The translations under genes were made by a program, and so were the position numbers. DNA of 64,000 nt from Rhizobium sp. BK418 (GTDB taxonomy: Bacteria; Pseudomonadota; Alphaproteobacteria; Rhizobiales; Rhizobiaceae), in NCBI RefSeq assembly GCF_004341105.1, contig NZ_SLZK01000012.1, positions 25,651 through 89,650 on the forward strand, read 5' to 3'. Positions 1 to 8,230 of the stretch are shown in pieces; positions within the stretch are counted from its first letter, which is position 1, and each line of letters begins with the position of its first letter. A model generated the notes under the pieces. The model was not told the origin of the DNA and made no database searches. It was given only the letters and a program-made list of their open reading frames with translations.

Positions 1-4
1 ATCA

Positions 5-379
5 TTATTTGAGCGAGAAGGAATACGCGCACGGTCTGTTTGCTTGCCAAGCGGGACGAGTTTGAGAAAAAGAGAGAACATAAACTTCGCCGATCGAAGC
101 TTCGTCCGAGAATTCGATCGGAGCGTTCTCTGGGCTGGGCTGGACGTCTCTAAGTGCTCCCTTCTGAAGCGTATAGTGGCAGGATGGATCGATTATTACG
201 GAAAATAGCACTGTTCTCGATGTGCTTGTGGTGATTTTGTAGGAACGGCTAGTCCCCAACGCCCGCCCGGCCACATCGATGTGGTTTTCGAGTTGAAAGG
301 TTTCGAGTGGTTCGGCAAGCGCGCTGATCGGCTGGCCGGCGAGTATCGCGACCAACAGTATTCGAATGGATTTCGACAT
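5..379 (-). CDS. Small secreted protein of unknown function
   Basis: A 124-residue protein. Residues 1-22 form a typical Sec signal peptide (basic MSKS start, hydrophobic core, cleavage after ALA). The rest is a soluble, probably beta-rich periplasmic domain with two cysteines (near residues 67 and 117) that could form a disulfide. A GGGGGA ribosome binding site sits about 5 nt before the ATG. I do not recognise a family. The stop codon lies at the very edge of the window, so downstream context is missing. Confidence 0.6.
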   Translation of the reverse strand: MSKSIRILLVAILAGQPISALAEPLETFQLENHIDVAGRALGTSRSYKITTSTSRTVLFSVIIDPSCHYTLQKGALRDVQPSPENAPIEFSDEASIGEVYVLSFSQTRPAWQANRPCAYSFSLK

Positions 380-476
380 GATGTCCCCCGAAAAGACACC
401 CTGCGCACATGTTCAAAATTATAGCGAGGGAAATCTCCAGGTCCGTCGCCATATCATCTGAATGGCGCTAGGCGGC

Positions 477-731
477 CTAGCGAAAAGCCTGAATGCGCAA
501 CAGGTAATCCATAGCGCGACGTCTGCGGTCATAAATCCTCGCCAGGAGCGCATTATCCGATTGCGCTGAAAAACAGTTGACCCGATGCTCTCCGATAACC
601 GCCATCTGGCAGGCGAGCTGTTGGGTTATCTTGTCGACCCTGGTTTCGGCAAACCTCAAATCTTTCTTCTGAGAGCGTTGATTTTTTGTCCGTTTGATTG
701 GCCGGAAAGCCTGCTGGCTACGGTCATTCAT
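477..731 (-). CDS. Small basic protein of unknown function
   Basis: An 84-residue, strongly basic protein with no signal peptide or membrane segment; residues 1-30 are rich in Arg/Lys/Gln and the rest is probably helical. A GAGAGG ribosome binding site precedes the ATG at good spacing, which is the main support. No family is recognised. It lies between two other small genes on the same strand. Confidence 0.45.
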   Translation of the reverse strand: MNDRSQQAFRPIKRTKNQRSQKKDLRFAETRVDKITQQLACQMAVIGEHRVNCFSAQSDNALLARIYDRRRRAMDYLLRIQAFR

Positions 732-827
732 TTGAATACCTCTCTTTGTGCCATGAAATAGCGTTGGGTTCGCGGTGGCTCCAGGGCATTCGCTGTCTGA
801 ACAGGATCACTGACGCAGCACGCGCGC

Positions 828-944
828 TCAGATCATAGGTATGGCAACAACGAGAACGCCGATTAGGGCGGCCATAAGCACTGATGTCTCGATGAGAAAG
901 ACCGTGATTTGCCTTCCAGTGAGTCCTGGAAAATAATGCTGCAT
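828..944 (-). CDS. 38-residue single-pass membrane peptide
   Basis: A very short frame that begins MQHYFPGLTGRQ and continues into one hydrophobic segment of about 20 residues ending in IPMI. A perfect GGAGGA ribosome binding site lies 6 nt upstream of the ATG. The size and composition (polar N-terminus, one transmembrane helix, almost no C-terminal tail) are those of a bacterial membrane microprotein. No family is recognised. The upstream sequence (about 960-1040) is AT-rich, as expected for a promoter. Confidence 0.5.
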   Translation of the reverse strand: MQHYFPGLTGRQITVFLIETSVLMAALIGVLVVAIPMI

Positions 945-1069
945 GCTTTTTCCTCCTTAAAAAATTATTCTACATAGGCACCATATCATCGTTTCGCACC
1001 AAATATTTTTTTATTTTCATAAATCCTAAAATATTTCACATCTCGTCTGCCAACAGGTTTTGGATGCAG

Positions 1070-1249
1070 TCAAGGCCGGAATTCCAACTCACGGACGATG
1101 ATGAGGAAACGTCCCGATCGGCTGCAATATCCATCGAACTTTATCGCCAGGGCGTTCACGATGTCGATCGGCTGAAAGTTCTGGTCTTTGCCGGCAAGGT
1201 CTTCCGACGTCAGGGCTTTGTCGCGCTCGCTTATCTGACGTGCGCTCAT
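1070..1249 (-). CDS. 59-residue small protein of unknown function
   Basis: Begins MSARQISERDKALTSED and ends with a hydrophobic FLIIV segment followed by RELEFRP. A GGAGGA ribosome binding site lies 4-5 nt before the ATG. The mix of charged and hydrophobic residues reads as a folded soluble protein. It lies downstream of a strong hairpin (1317-1349). No family is recognised; the ribosome binding site and composition are the only support. Confidence 0.45.
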   Translation of the reverse strand: MSARQISERDKALTSEDLAGKDQNFQPIDIVNALAIKFDGYCSRSGRFLIIVRELEFRP

Positions 1250-1316
1250 TGGCTCCTCCGATCATCGAATATCCACACGACATGTGGACTGGGAGCACTC
1301 TTTTCTAACGGTAGGC

Positions 1317-1349
1317 GGAGGCCCGATCCCTCGTGCTGATCGGGCCTCC
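1317..1349. terminator. Perfect 12-bp hairpin without a clear U-tract
   Basis: GGAGGCCCGATC and its exact reverse complement GATCGGGCCTCC are separated by 9 nt. Neither side has an adjacent run of T, so this may be a transcript-stabilising hairpin or operator-like palindrome rather than an intrinsic terminator. Confidence 0.4.
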
Positions 1350-1496
1350 CCATAACCACCTCGTCAGGGCTGAGCGTGGCGGCGGGCTGAGTACGCCTCT
1401 GTGCCTTTATCGTCAATCACCCGGGCCGCTCGCTGTGCGGCTTTTTCATTCGCACTGCCTTATCGCATAACCGCATAAATACGAGGAACGTCACCC

Positions 1497-1664
1497 ATGG
1501 ATCCGACCGCCACGCCAGCCAGCCGCTTTAACGAGTTGCCGACAGAAACACAGGAATTCCTGTCCACCTCAGCGGGGTTTTTCTTTTGGTTCAGCGAAAG
1601 ACTGCGGGCGCTGGCGCTGTTTAATGGAAGGTGCATCCGTTCATCGGAGGTTAATCCTCGTTAA
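1497..1664 (+). CDS. Possible 55-residue small protein
   Basis: An open frame beginning MDPTATPASRFNELPTETQ, with a hydrophobic aromatic patch (GFFFWF) in the middle. An AGGA sequence lies about 9 nt upstream of the ATG. The first 40 residues look protein-like, while the C-terminal 15 are less convincing. It lies about 30 nt upstream of the secreted Tyr/Arg-rich gene on the same strand. No family is recognised and support is weak. Confidence 0.3.
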   Translation: MDPTATPASRFNELPTETQEFLSTSAGFFFWFSERLRALALFNGRCIRSSEVNPR

Positions 1665-1694
1665 CCCAGAATCGTACCCCCGAAAGGATGACCG

Positions 1695-2018
1695 ATGATG
1701 AAGAAGCTTTTTTCCGCACTCGCAACCATGGTCCTGGCTGCATCTTTCGCCTTGCCGCTAAACGCCATGCCGATCGTCGTGCAGAAATCAGTGCCTATGC
1801 ACACCGCCGACGTCGAGCAGGTCAAAAACAAAGGGCGTGGGCATGGATATGCGTATGGCCACTGGAAGAACCGGCGGTACGCTTACCGCGACTGCAGGTA
1901 TTACGACTCGTGCTACCGCTACCGTCCGCGGTATTACGGCTATCCGCGGTACGGCTATCGCGACTATTACCCCTATCATCGCGGGTCAGGTGCAACCGTT
2001 TACTTCAATTTTCGGTAG
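1695..2018 (+). CDS. Secreted Tyr/Arg/Gly-rich small protein
   Basis: A 107-residue protein. The first ~24 residues are a signal peptide (MMKK start, hydrophobic core, LNAMP cleavage region). The mature part is dominated by Tyr, Arg and Gly in YR/RY/GY pairs with two cysteines (CRYYDSC). This composition is common in rhizobial secreted or envelope proteins of the BA14K-like type, but I cannot assign it firmly. An AAGGA motif precedes the start; either of two adjacent ATGs (1695 or 1698) could be used. A strong intrinsic terminator follows. Confidence 0.65.
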   Translation: MMKKLFSALATMVLAASFALPLNAMPIVVQKSVPMHTADVEQVKNKGRGHGYAYGHWKNRRYAYRDCRYYDSCYRYRPRYYGYPRYGYRDYYPYHRGSGATVYFNFR

Positions 2019-2057
2019 CGCCACGGACACCAACCCTGGCTTCCCGCCACAAGCGCG

Positions 2058-2086
2058 CCCGTCAGCTCACCAGCTGGCGGGTTTTT
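2058..2086 (+). terminator. Intrinsic terminator after the Tyr/Arg-rich gene
   Basis: A 10-bp stem (CCCGTCAGCT with AGCTGGCGGG, one G-U pair), a 4-nt loop and a run of five T. It lies 40 nt past the stop codon at 2018. Confidence 0.8.
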
Positions 2087-2290
2087 GATGCGACCCGCGT
2101 GATCCCAAGGTTTCACGCCATTTGTATTTCGGTTGATATTCGTGACGCATGTTTTCAGCTGGCGCCGGAACTTCAATCTTCAGCACAAGTTGGGTGTCGG
2201 GCCGTGCGGCTGGGGGAGTAGACCCTGACCCCCACTAAAGTCGGCTGTGCGGTCCACCAGCTTCCGTGCCGACAACCGGATCAAGACCAA

Positions 2291-2890
2291 TCAGTTGCCC
2301 CAGCCAATTTCAAATCGATCAAATCGAACCTCGTTCATCGGTTGGTTGGAGGGGGTGAGCCTTACCGAACGAAGAACGAGACGAAGCTCAGGGGAATAAT
2401 ATTGTTCGAAAATTATCGGAGGCAATCCGGTCAATTCCAGACGGCTATTGATGATCCAAACTTTGTACGAACAAAATGCAATAGTTTCCTCTCCCCAGCC
2501 GTCGAACCTAATTGAAGTAGTACCCGAAACGGACTCTTTGCCATTGAGGAAAAGCGTAGTGTCGGATTGCCAATTCTTCTTCTGTGGTAGATCGTCCAAC
2601 GAAATCGCATTCGCGTATTTCAGTTCTTGCGTGGTGACGCCCACTCTCTTTTCGACGAGCAACGGATGCAGATATACAGCCGACACCGGCTGTAGCGAAT
2701 GGTTTCGCTCCATCAGTCGTTGTTCGGTGAGGCCTGGACCGTTCGGCTTGTAGAATACGGAATAGAAAGGCACTTCTCTGGTCAGCAGCACGCCCTGTTT
2801 GGTTTCATTGGCGGTTAAGCAATTGCTAAATGCTGGCGCTGCCAATGTTATTCCAACCAGTAGCGACAAACTTCTTAACAAGATCGACAT
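2291..2890 (-). CDS. Secreted protein of unknown function
   Basis: A 199-residue protein. Residues 1-22 are a signal peptide ending at AFSN. The mature protein has three cysteines and a mixed, probably beta-rich composition, with a conserved-looking C-terminal half (RLELTGLPPII...YYSPELRLVL). An AGGA motif abuts the ATG, so the ribosome binding spacing is poor and the start is less certain than the frame. No family is recognised. Confidence 0.55.
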   Translation of the reverse strand: MSILLRSLSLLVGITLAAPAFSNCLTANETKQGVLLTREVPFYSVFYKPNGPGLTEQRLMERNHSLQPVSAVYLHPLLVEKRVGVTTQELKYANAISLDDLPQKKNWQSDTTLFLNGKESVSGTTSIRFDGWGEETIAFCSYKVWIINSRLELTGLPPIIFEQYYSPELRLVLRSVRLTPSNQPMNEVRFDRFEIGWGN

Positions 2891-2951
2891 TCCTGATACC
2901 CATCATCCAAATCCGCTACCATGGTGCTCGGGCGAAACAACTCCATCTTGG

Positions 2952-3225
2952 TCAAGCGGTCCCATCCACTTCGCCGTCTTCGTCCAGATCATGAACCGGC
3001 AGATAGGTGTTCTTCTCCATCCACTCCCGGACGATGTACCTGATCATGTCATTGCGGGTCACGCCGAACTCGCCGACCAAAGTCGCGCAAGGCTTCTTCA
3101 ATGTCATCGTCGAAGGCGATCGATCCGGAATTGCGTAACAGCAGCGCGGCACGACGCAGCATAATCTGTAGATCCAAGCGTTCGACGGTTACGGGTTTCG
3201 GTTCTCGCGTGAAAGCTGGCTTCAT
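2952..3225 (-). pseudogene. Frameshifted ribbon-helix-helix-like protein
   Basis: Two overlapping frames make one sensible protein of about 90 residues if one base is removed. The first part (from the ATG at 3225) begins MKPAFTREPKPVTVERLDL and runs to about residue 47. The second carries VTRNDMIRYIVREWMEKN, a sequence typical of small ribbon-helix-helix or antitoxin-like DNA-binding proteins, and an acidic C-terminus. The break lies at an AAA run at 3079-3081 (TTT on the coding strand), where two bases would restore the frame. This could be a true inactivating indel or a base-calling error. Confidence 0.55.
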
Positions 3226-3251
3226 GATGACAACGGAACAATAACCTAAAT

Positions 3252-3509
3252 TTAACGAGCCTCAGACGTAGACATCACTCTCTTTGAAAGGCGTGAACTC
3301 GCCCATTCATCCAAGTCGGCTACGCTGTAGAGTGGTATTCGACCGCTATACTGCATGGCAGGGCCGCCACCAATTGTTGCCAAATTGGCGAGGGTTGAGA
3401 CCGCAACATCAATCCCATGAGCTGAAGCGAGATAGGCGGGAACGTCCTTGCGCCGAAGACGCGGGCGAGGTGATGTACCGACCGCAGCGTTTTGAGTTAT
3501 CGAATCCAT
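3252..3509 (-). CDS. Small HTH-type (excisionase-like) protein
   Basis: An 85-residue protein starting MDSITQ. A GAGG motif about 9 nt before this ATG makes it a better start than the upstream in-frame ATGs. The middle (RLRRKDVPAYLASAHGIDVAVSTLANLATIG as a whole region, then YSGRIPLYSVADLDEWA) matches the layout of helix-turn-helix_17/AlpA-like proteins in which a helix-turn-helix is followed by a small wing and a helix that recognises an aligned half-site. Such proteins are common next to integrated elements in rhizobia. It lies 220 bp from a tRNA-Thr fragment, which fits an island edge. Confidence 0.6.
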   Translation of the reverse strand: MDSITQNAAVGTSPRPRLRRKDVPAYLASAHGIDVAVSTLANLATIGGGPAMQYSGRIPLYSVADLDEWASSRLSKRVMSTSEAR

Positions 3510-3728
3510 TTCCTGATACCTCATCTCTGGGAAAAGGAAGCCGCCACGGCCTCCCATGATTCATCGTCCGCCCATTTTGAGCTGTCAGGAACGACAAGGG
3601 AACACGCTGCACGGATTCTGCACGGATTTTCTGCGCAATTCGCGTTCTGTTCTGCGTTTTCGTGCTGTTTTAAGCGACGGGAGAAAGCGGGCGAACTACG
3701 CTAAGGTTCTGATCTTTTTAGAGAAAAC

Positions 3729-3783
3729 TGGTGCTGCCGAGTGGGATTGAACCACCGACCTCACCCTTACCAAGGGTGTGCTC
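3729..3783 (-). tRNA. 3' part of a tRNA-Thr(GGT) gene, 5' part missing or diverged
   Basis: Reading the minus strand, the anticodon arm (stem CACCC/GGGTG, loop TTGGTAA, anticodon GGT), variable loop, T-arm (GGTGG/CCACT with loop TTCAATC) and the 3' acceptor strand CGGCAGC plus ACCA are all intact. The acceptor 5' strand and D-arm expected upstream (GCTGCCG...GCTC) are not in place; only a weak GCTGCC...GCCCAG resemblance lies about 40 nt away. A 3' tRNA fragment of this size is what a site-specific integrase leaves as an att repeat. The alternative is a decayed tRNA gene. Confidence 0.6.
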
Positions 3784-3978
3784 TCGAATCATGTCTAAAT
3801 GCCGCCTGGGCTGGCAGCCTCGCGATTCTGTTAAGTTCAAAAGGTGAGGGGCACGTTTCAGGTTTCCCTTTAAAATCAAGGGGTGATTTGGGCGGGTGGG
3901 TGAGGGGATTGTCAGGGGCACGAGTGTCTGCAACCCATTGAAATAAAATAATAAAGGATGATCTTTGATTGGAAATCA

Positions 3979-4054
3979 TGGTGGGCGATGAGAGACTCGA
4001 ACTCCCGACATCCTCGGTGTAAACGAGGCGCTCTACCAACTGAGCTAATCGCCC
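3979..4054 (-). tRNA. tRNA-Val (anticodon TAC)
   Basis: A complete 76-nt cloverleaf with encoded CCA. The acceptor stem GGGCGAT pairs with ATCGCCC, the D-arm is GCTC/GAGC, and the anticodon arm stem CCTCG/CGAGG encloses TTTACAC with anticodon TAC. The T-arm contains TTCGAGT. It reads valine codon GTA and other GTN by wobble. It is transcribed in the same direction as the tRNA-Thr fragment. Confidence 0.93.
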
Positions 4055-4213
4055 GCGATGCTCTGTGTCATCGTTCGGTGCAGCGTCTCTAGCGATATTG
4101 AGAAAGAACCGCAAGCCTCTTTTTGAAATTCTGAACAATTTGCATGTACATGCCGCTCTTCCCCACGGTGGCCATTCTCTGTAGAGGTGCGTCTACGAGA
4201 ATAAGGAGCGAAA

Positions 4214-4828
4214 ATGACGACGCGAGAGCAGCGGTTGGCCCTTCGGCAGAGCACACCCCGGACCTTTTTGGATGATATTCACACGGAACATGCCAGGTTG
4301 CTGCCTGACCGCGGCAAGCTTCTAGGCAATCTGCCAAAAGGTGGGGTCGTCGCCGAATTGGGTGTTGCAGAAGGAGCCTTTAGTGAGGAAATCCTGAAGC
4401 TTAACCAGCCGCAGCAGCTCTACCTCATCGATCCCTGGAATATGGACCGCTATTCAGAGGGACTCGAAATCATCAATGGTAAATTCGGTTCGGAGATCGC
4501 CGCGGGTCGCGTGGTCATCCGTCAGGGCACTTCGCTCGATATGCTGTCCCAGTTCGACGATGGCACCTTCGACTGGATCTATATCGATACCGATCATTCC
4601 TTCGCGCTCACCTGGCAGGAGCTCATGCTCGCAGATTGCAAGGTGAAACGGGATGGCAGGATTGCAGGCCATGATTTCTGCACGGGGAACACGGTCAAGC
4701 CTGTCGTCTATGGAGTTGTCGAGGCTGTCAACAAATTCTGTGTCGACTATGGCTGGCGCTTCGAATTTCTGACACTCGAGCCGGACGCCCACTTTTCCTA
4801 TTGCCTCAAGCGTATTGGCGAATCGTAA
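4214..4828 (+). CDS. Class I SAM-dependent methyltransferase
   Basis: A 204-residue protein. Residues ~43-62 carry a motif I Rossmann loop (VVAELGVAEGAFSEEI). An acidic motif II (LIDPW) lies near residue 75 and a motif IV-like DWIYIDTDHS near 120. This arrangement matches the small Methyltransf_24-type enzymes often linked to polysaccharide or lipid modification. The substrate is unknown. It starts at an ATG preceded by AAGGAG at good spacing and converges on the lpsL-type epimerase gene, so an envelope sugar substrate is plausible but only inferred. Confidence 0.75.
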   Translation: MTTREQRLALRQSTPRTFLDDIHTEHARLLPDRGKLLGNLPKGGVVAELGVAEGAFSEEILKLNQPQQLYLIDPWNMDRYSEGLEIINGKFGSEIAAGRVVIRQGTSLDMLSQFDDGTFDWIYIDTDHSFALTWQELMLADCKVKRDGRIAGHDFCTGNTVKPVVYGVVEAVNKFCVDYGWRFEFLTLEPDAHFSYCLKRIGES

Positions 4829-4842
4829 CTGCCAACGGTTTG

Positions 4843-5868
4843 TTACATATCGATCGTGCCGAGTTCCTGCTTGGCTTCCAGATACCACCCGACGAAAGCC
4901 TTGGTGCCGGTTTCGAGCGGTGTATTTGGCTGGTAGCCTGTCAGGGCACGGAGAAGATCGGGACTTGCGAAGGTCCGGGGCACGTCGCCCTGCTGCATAG
5001 GAAGCATGATGCGCTTTGCTTCATGTCCCATCGCATTCTCCACATTTTCGACGAAGTCCATGAGGCTGATCGGTTGGCCGCCGCCGATATTGACGATGCG
5101 GAAGGGCGCCTGATGCGAAAGCGTTTCGATATTTTTGTCGGCAACGCGATTGGCTTCCGAGGGAATAACGCCTGATAACCTGACCACTGCTTCGACCAGG
5201 TCGTCAATATAGGTGAAATCGCGACTCATATTGCCTTCACCGTAGATCTCGATCGGCCTGTCCTCGATCATGTTCTTGACGAACTTGAAGAGCGCCATGT
5301 CGGGTCGGCCCCACGGGCCGTAGACGGTGAAGAAACGGAACGCCGTCGTCGGGATCTTGTAGAGATGAGAATAGCAGTGCGCCATCAGCTCCATCGATTT
5401 CTTGCTGGCGGCATAGAAGCTCAGGGGCTCGTCGGCACGATCGGTTTCGCGGAAGGGGACAGTCGGATTGGCGCCGTAGATCGAGGAAGTCGAGGCAAGC
5501 ATGAGATGGCGCAGCTCGATGCGGCTTGCCAGCTCTAGGATGTTCCATGAACCCTCGATGTTCGAACGCAGATAGGCCTGCGGATTTTCGATGCTATAGC
5601 GAACTCCGGCTTGTGCGGCGAGATGAATAAGAACATCCGGCTTTGCAGTTGAAATGGCGGTATCCAGCGCGGCCTTATCTTCCAGCATGGCGATGACGGG
5701 ACGGAAGGAAGGATATTGCGCCAGCGCTGCGTGACGCATCTCCTTCAGTCTGACATTATAATAGGGTGTCAATCCATCGAAACCGGTTACTTCATGCCCA
5801 TCCTGCAACAGCCGACGAGCCAGATGGAAGCCAATGAAACCTGCTGTTCCCGTAACGAAGTAGCGCAT
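4843..5868 (-). CDS. lpsL: UDP-glucuronate 4-epimerase (LpsL type)
   Basis: A 341-residue extended short-chain dehydrogenase that interconverts UDP-glucuronate and UDP-galacturonate for LPS and capsule. The N-terminal NAD-binding motif GTAGFIGFHLA (residues ~7-17), the ASTSSIYG serine loop and the catalytic YAASK (Tyr-X3-Lys) are all present, as is the family segment FFTVYGPWGRPDMA. Start chosen at MRYFVTG, which begins exactly at the fold and has AAGG upstream; 90 further codons are open upstream but do not look like protein. Complete and of normal length. Confidence 0.88.
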   Translation of the reverse strand: MRYFVTGTAGFIGFHLARRLLQDGHEVTGFDGLTPYYNVRLKEMRHAALAQYPSFRPVIAMLEDKAALDTAISTAKPDVLIHLAAQAGVRYSIENPQAYLRSNIEGSWNILELASRIELRHLMLASTSSIYGANPTVPFRETDRADEPLSFYAASKKSMELMAHCYSHLYKIPTTAFRFFTVYGPWGRPDMALFKFVKNMIEDRPIEIYGEGNMSRDFTYIDDLVEAVVRLSGVIPSEANRVADKNIETLSHQAPFRIVNIGGGQPISLMDFVENVENAMGHEAKRIMLPMQQGDVPRTFASPDLLRALTGYQPNTPLETGTKAFVGWYLEAKQELGTIDM

Positions 5869-6080
5869 TTCTACCTTTTCTCGGATCTCCTTGCCGATAG
5901 CAAAGTAACCGAATCCATATTTGATCGTTCCCCTTACCGGATAGGCATTCCCTAGATCAACAATGATCGTCGATTCACCGGTAAGACATCGCAGGGGAAG
6001 GAGTTGATGCAACACGTTCTTCCCTTTGCACCGAGACACTATATTTTGGTATCCCCACACACGTCGACCTGAGGAAGAGC

Positions 6081-6659
6081 ATGCGTGTCGACCATTGCGA
6101 AAATTGTACCAAAACGGGATCTGACGCGGCCGGCTCACCCGGCGGCACGAAGCAGCAGATCATTACATTCCGGAACGCCTGGCATCATCTGAGGTGCATG
6201 GCGTTCGGCGCGATCATTGTCGCTACACCATCTTCGAGTTCGCCGGCATTTGCCGCCAATGTTCTTGAACGAGCGATCGCGGCCACGCAGCCCTGCAAGC
6301 CGTTGAAGATCAAGCAGCCGGTTTTGGGTGTGAAGGTTGAATTGGGCATCGACAAGCTCGACTTCGTTAAAATCGACACGATCGAGATCAAGGTGAACGG
6401 GGATCTGGCCGACGCAAGCGCCGTTGGTACACTTGCGTGCAAGACATCGGAAGATGCTCCTCTCCAGGGAGGCTTTTCGGCAAGGGCTCGAATTCAGCTG
6501 CAGGCAAATCTCGCCACCTGCGTGATGGGTGGAAGTTCGGTCGATATCATCGAGACAGGGGGAGAGTTCGGCGACGTTGTGGCGGCGTTCGAACCCGAGA
6601 TTTCGGCTGCCCTTCGCAGGAGCGTGGAGAAAGCGCTAAAGAAGCTTTGCGCGAGCTGA
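6081..6659 (+). CDS. Secreted protein of unknown function
   Basis: A 192-residue protein. From the first ATG (GAGGAAG ribosome binding site) there is a 40-residue basic N-terminus before a hydrophobic export segment ending at PAFAA (about residue 58); translation from the internal ATG at 6198 would give a more normal signal peptide. The mature part has one pair of cysteines in its first half and a helical C-terminus. No family is recognised. It is divergent from lpsL and convergent with the broken exporter gene. Confidence 0.5.
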   Translation: MRVDHCENCTKTGSDAAGSPGGTKQQIITFRNAWHHLRCMAFGAIIVATPSSSSPAFAANVLERAIAATQPCKPLKIKQPVLGVKVELGIDKLDFVKIDTIEIKVNGDLADASAVGTLACKTSEDAPLQGGFSARARIQLQANLATCVMGGSSVDIIETGGEFGDVVAAFEPEISAALRRSVEKALKKLCAS

Positions 6660-6762
6660 AAGCGGAGGGGCACGAAATGGGGCGATCGGTCTGCAAGCCA
6701 GCAGTTCGATGCTGGTTCGTGCCTCATCGATACGCATTCGCGCGTGAAAATCTCACGCAGGC

Positions 6763-7328
6763 TCAGGTCCAGAATGCGCTGATGGCAAGGGTCAGCGAGA
6801 AGGCAACCAGCACTGCGCAACCGCAATGGCGTGCAAGAGGCGGCATCTGCGCCCGGCGTCCGACAAGCAGACCGCCGAGGCCAAGCGAGATCACCGATGT
6901 CACCGTCACGCAGGCTATGAATGCCACCATCGCGGCGGGCACTCTGCCTGGACGGCGGGCATAAGGGTGAGGCCAATGATGATGGCCTTGGGATTGAGCG
7001 GAGTGGTGATGAAAAGCTGACCGATACCGAGCGCATTCGCGCCAGTTGCCGGCGCCAGGCCCCAGAGCTTCAGTGCAAGATAGAGAACCCAGATCGCCGA
7101 AATCAGCTTGATGACGACGGCGACGGCCGGACGTCCTTCAAGCAGCGGAGCGGCGATGCTCGACACCGGAATGATGATTGCGAGATAGCGGAGCACGACC
7201 GCCGCGACGAGCGACAGGGACCGCCTGACGGTCAGCGCCGTCGACGCCAGGGCCAAAGCCGCATTGGTCGGCCCTGGAAGGACCGGCAGCGAGAAGGCGG
7301 CGATCACGAATGTCGGCAGGTTCATCAT
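6763..7328 (-). pseudogene. Frameshifted LysE/RhtB-family exporter
   Basis: The N-terminal frame (from the ATG at 7328, with AGGAG upstream) carries the family start MNLPTFVIAAFSLPVLPGPTN and several membrane helices up to PLNPKAIIIGLTLMP. The last two helices (MVAFIACVTVTSVISLGLGG onward) are in another frame and end at 6763. Adding one base to the CC at 6947-6948 joins them into a normal ~189-residue amino acid/homoserine-type exporter. The 142-residue product of the first frame alone would lack the C-terminal helices. Confidence 0.65.
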
Positions 7329-7501
7329 GTCCGCTCCTAGCAATTCTCCGCCACCCTTCTCACGAATCCCGACGGATTATTTGATCTGTGTCATGTCAAG
7401 CAGCGTGTCTGGCCGAACAGATCATGACGGAGAGCGATGGCCATAGGGGCGCGGTTCAGCCGCGATCTCCCATTCAGTTGCCTTCGTGAATTCCGCACAG
7501 A

Positions 7502-7515
7502 TTGAGATTTATCAA
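7502..7515. promoter_or_regulatory. FNR/FixK-type box upstream of the 82-residue gene
   Basis: TTGAGATTTATCAA: TTG-N8-CAA with one perfect ATCAA half-site. Its centre is about 84 nt before the ATG at 7593. Confidence 0.5.
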
Positions 7516-7592
7516 GGACGAGCAAGAATAGGGCCGATAGCAACGACATCGCTTATTCGTCTGTCGCGGAGGGACGTCGCATCGTTGTAGCG

Positions 7593-7841
7593 ATGTGGAA
7601 TCCATCTCGAAAAGCTCTCGGTGCAGTCATGCTTCTGAAAAATCTCGATCCACCCACCGCCAGACGCGTTCTGCGCGTCTATGATGCTATTGCAGACGCA
7701 ACATGGTTCAATCGCAACCGTGCTACGGAATGGGAACTGCTGAAACTCGTGCTTCGTCATGTCGCGCGTGATCAGGACGAGGACTATCTCCAGAAACTAT
7801 GCATCCGTGACGCGCTAGAGCGTTTCCGCCGGAGCGCGTAG
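7593..7841 (+). CDS. Small protein of unknown function behind an FNR/FixK box
   Basis: An 82-residue mostly helical protein with a coherent core (LDPPTARRVLRVYDAIADATW...EWELLKLVLRHVARDQDED). No signal peptide or membrane segment. Neither the ATG at 7593 nor the internal one at 7629 has a convincing ribosome binding site, so the start is open. The TTG-N8-CAA box upstream suggests low-oxygen control. Its 3' end overlaps the 3' end of the opposite-strand DUF1488-like frame. Confidence 0.45.
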   Translation: MWNPSRKALGAVMLLKNLDPPTARRVLRVYDAIADATWFNRNRATEWELLKLVLRHVARDQDEDYLQKLCIRDALERFRRSA

Positions 7842-8196
7842 CCCTGTCGACAGGTCGCTTCGGTTGGGGAGTGGGTGCCACGGTCCGGCCGATACCGTGC
7901 CATGTCCATAGCGGTTCTGCCTGCGAACGGCTGCGGCGCCAGCGTCTCACGTCGGTTGCGGTGACGGCCAGGGTCTGGGCGTTGCTCGGCCCGCGTTCGG
8001 CATAGGCGAGGGCGATCTCGCAAAAACAATCCAGAAACTGGAAAAGCCGCGCCTCATTTGCACGCGGGGGCGAGGCCACGCTCAACAGCGATCGTCTCGT
8101 AACGATCGCTGTCCGCATTTGGCCGGCAATTAGAAGGCCGATGCGACCGCATTTTTCTGCGTCGTCGAACCGGGCCGAGATGATTGAATAATCCAT
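7723..8196 (-). CDS. DUF1488-like protein with a long C-terminal extension
   Basis: A 157-residue frame with a GAGGGG ribosome binding site. Residues 1-90 resemble the protein at 18049-18336: a receptor-like beta core, then a basic/PP/NE(A/T)RL motif followed by a helix (CFCEIALAYAE) and a final DVRRW. Both look like DUF1488-type small proteins. The C-terminal ~65 residues are rich in Arg/Pro/His and may be non-functional read-through into sequence that also encodes the opposite-strand gene. Function unknown. Confidence 0.45.
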   Translation of the reverse strand: MDYSIISARFDDAEKCGRIGLLIAGQMRTAIVTRRSLLSVASPPRANEARLFQFLDCFCEIALAYAERGPSNAQTLAVTATDVRRWRRSRSQAEPLWTWHGIGRTVAPTPQPKRPVDRATRSGGNALARHGCIVSGDSPRPDHARHDEARVSAVPIP

Positions 8197-8230
8197 TCTG
8201 TCCCCTCTGGACGTTCAGCCACGGTCCAGA

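Noticed and set aside
1064..1339. Plus-strand frame opposite the 59-residue gene
   Set aside because: No ribosome binding site, poor composition; the minus-strand frame has a perfect GGAGGA.
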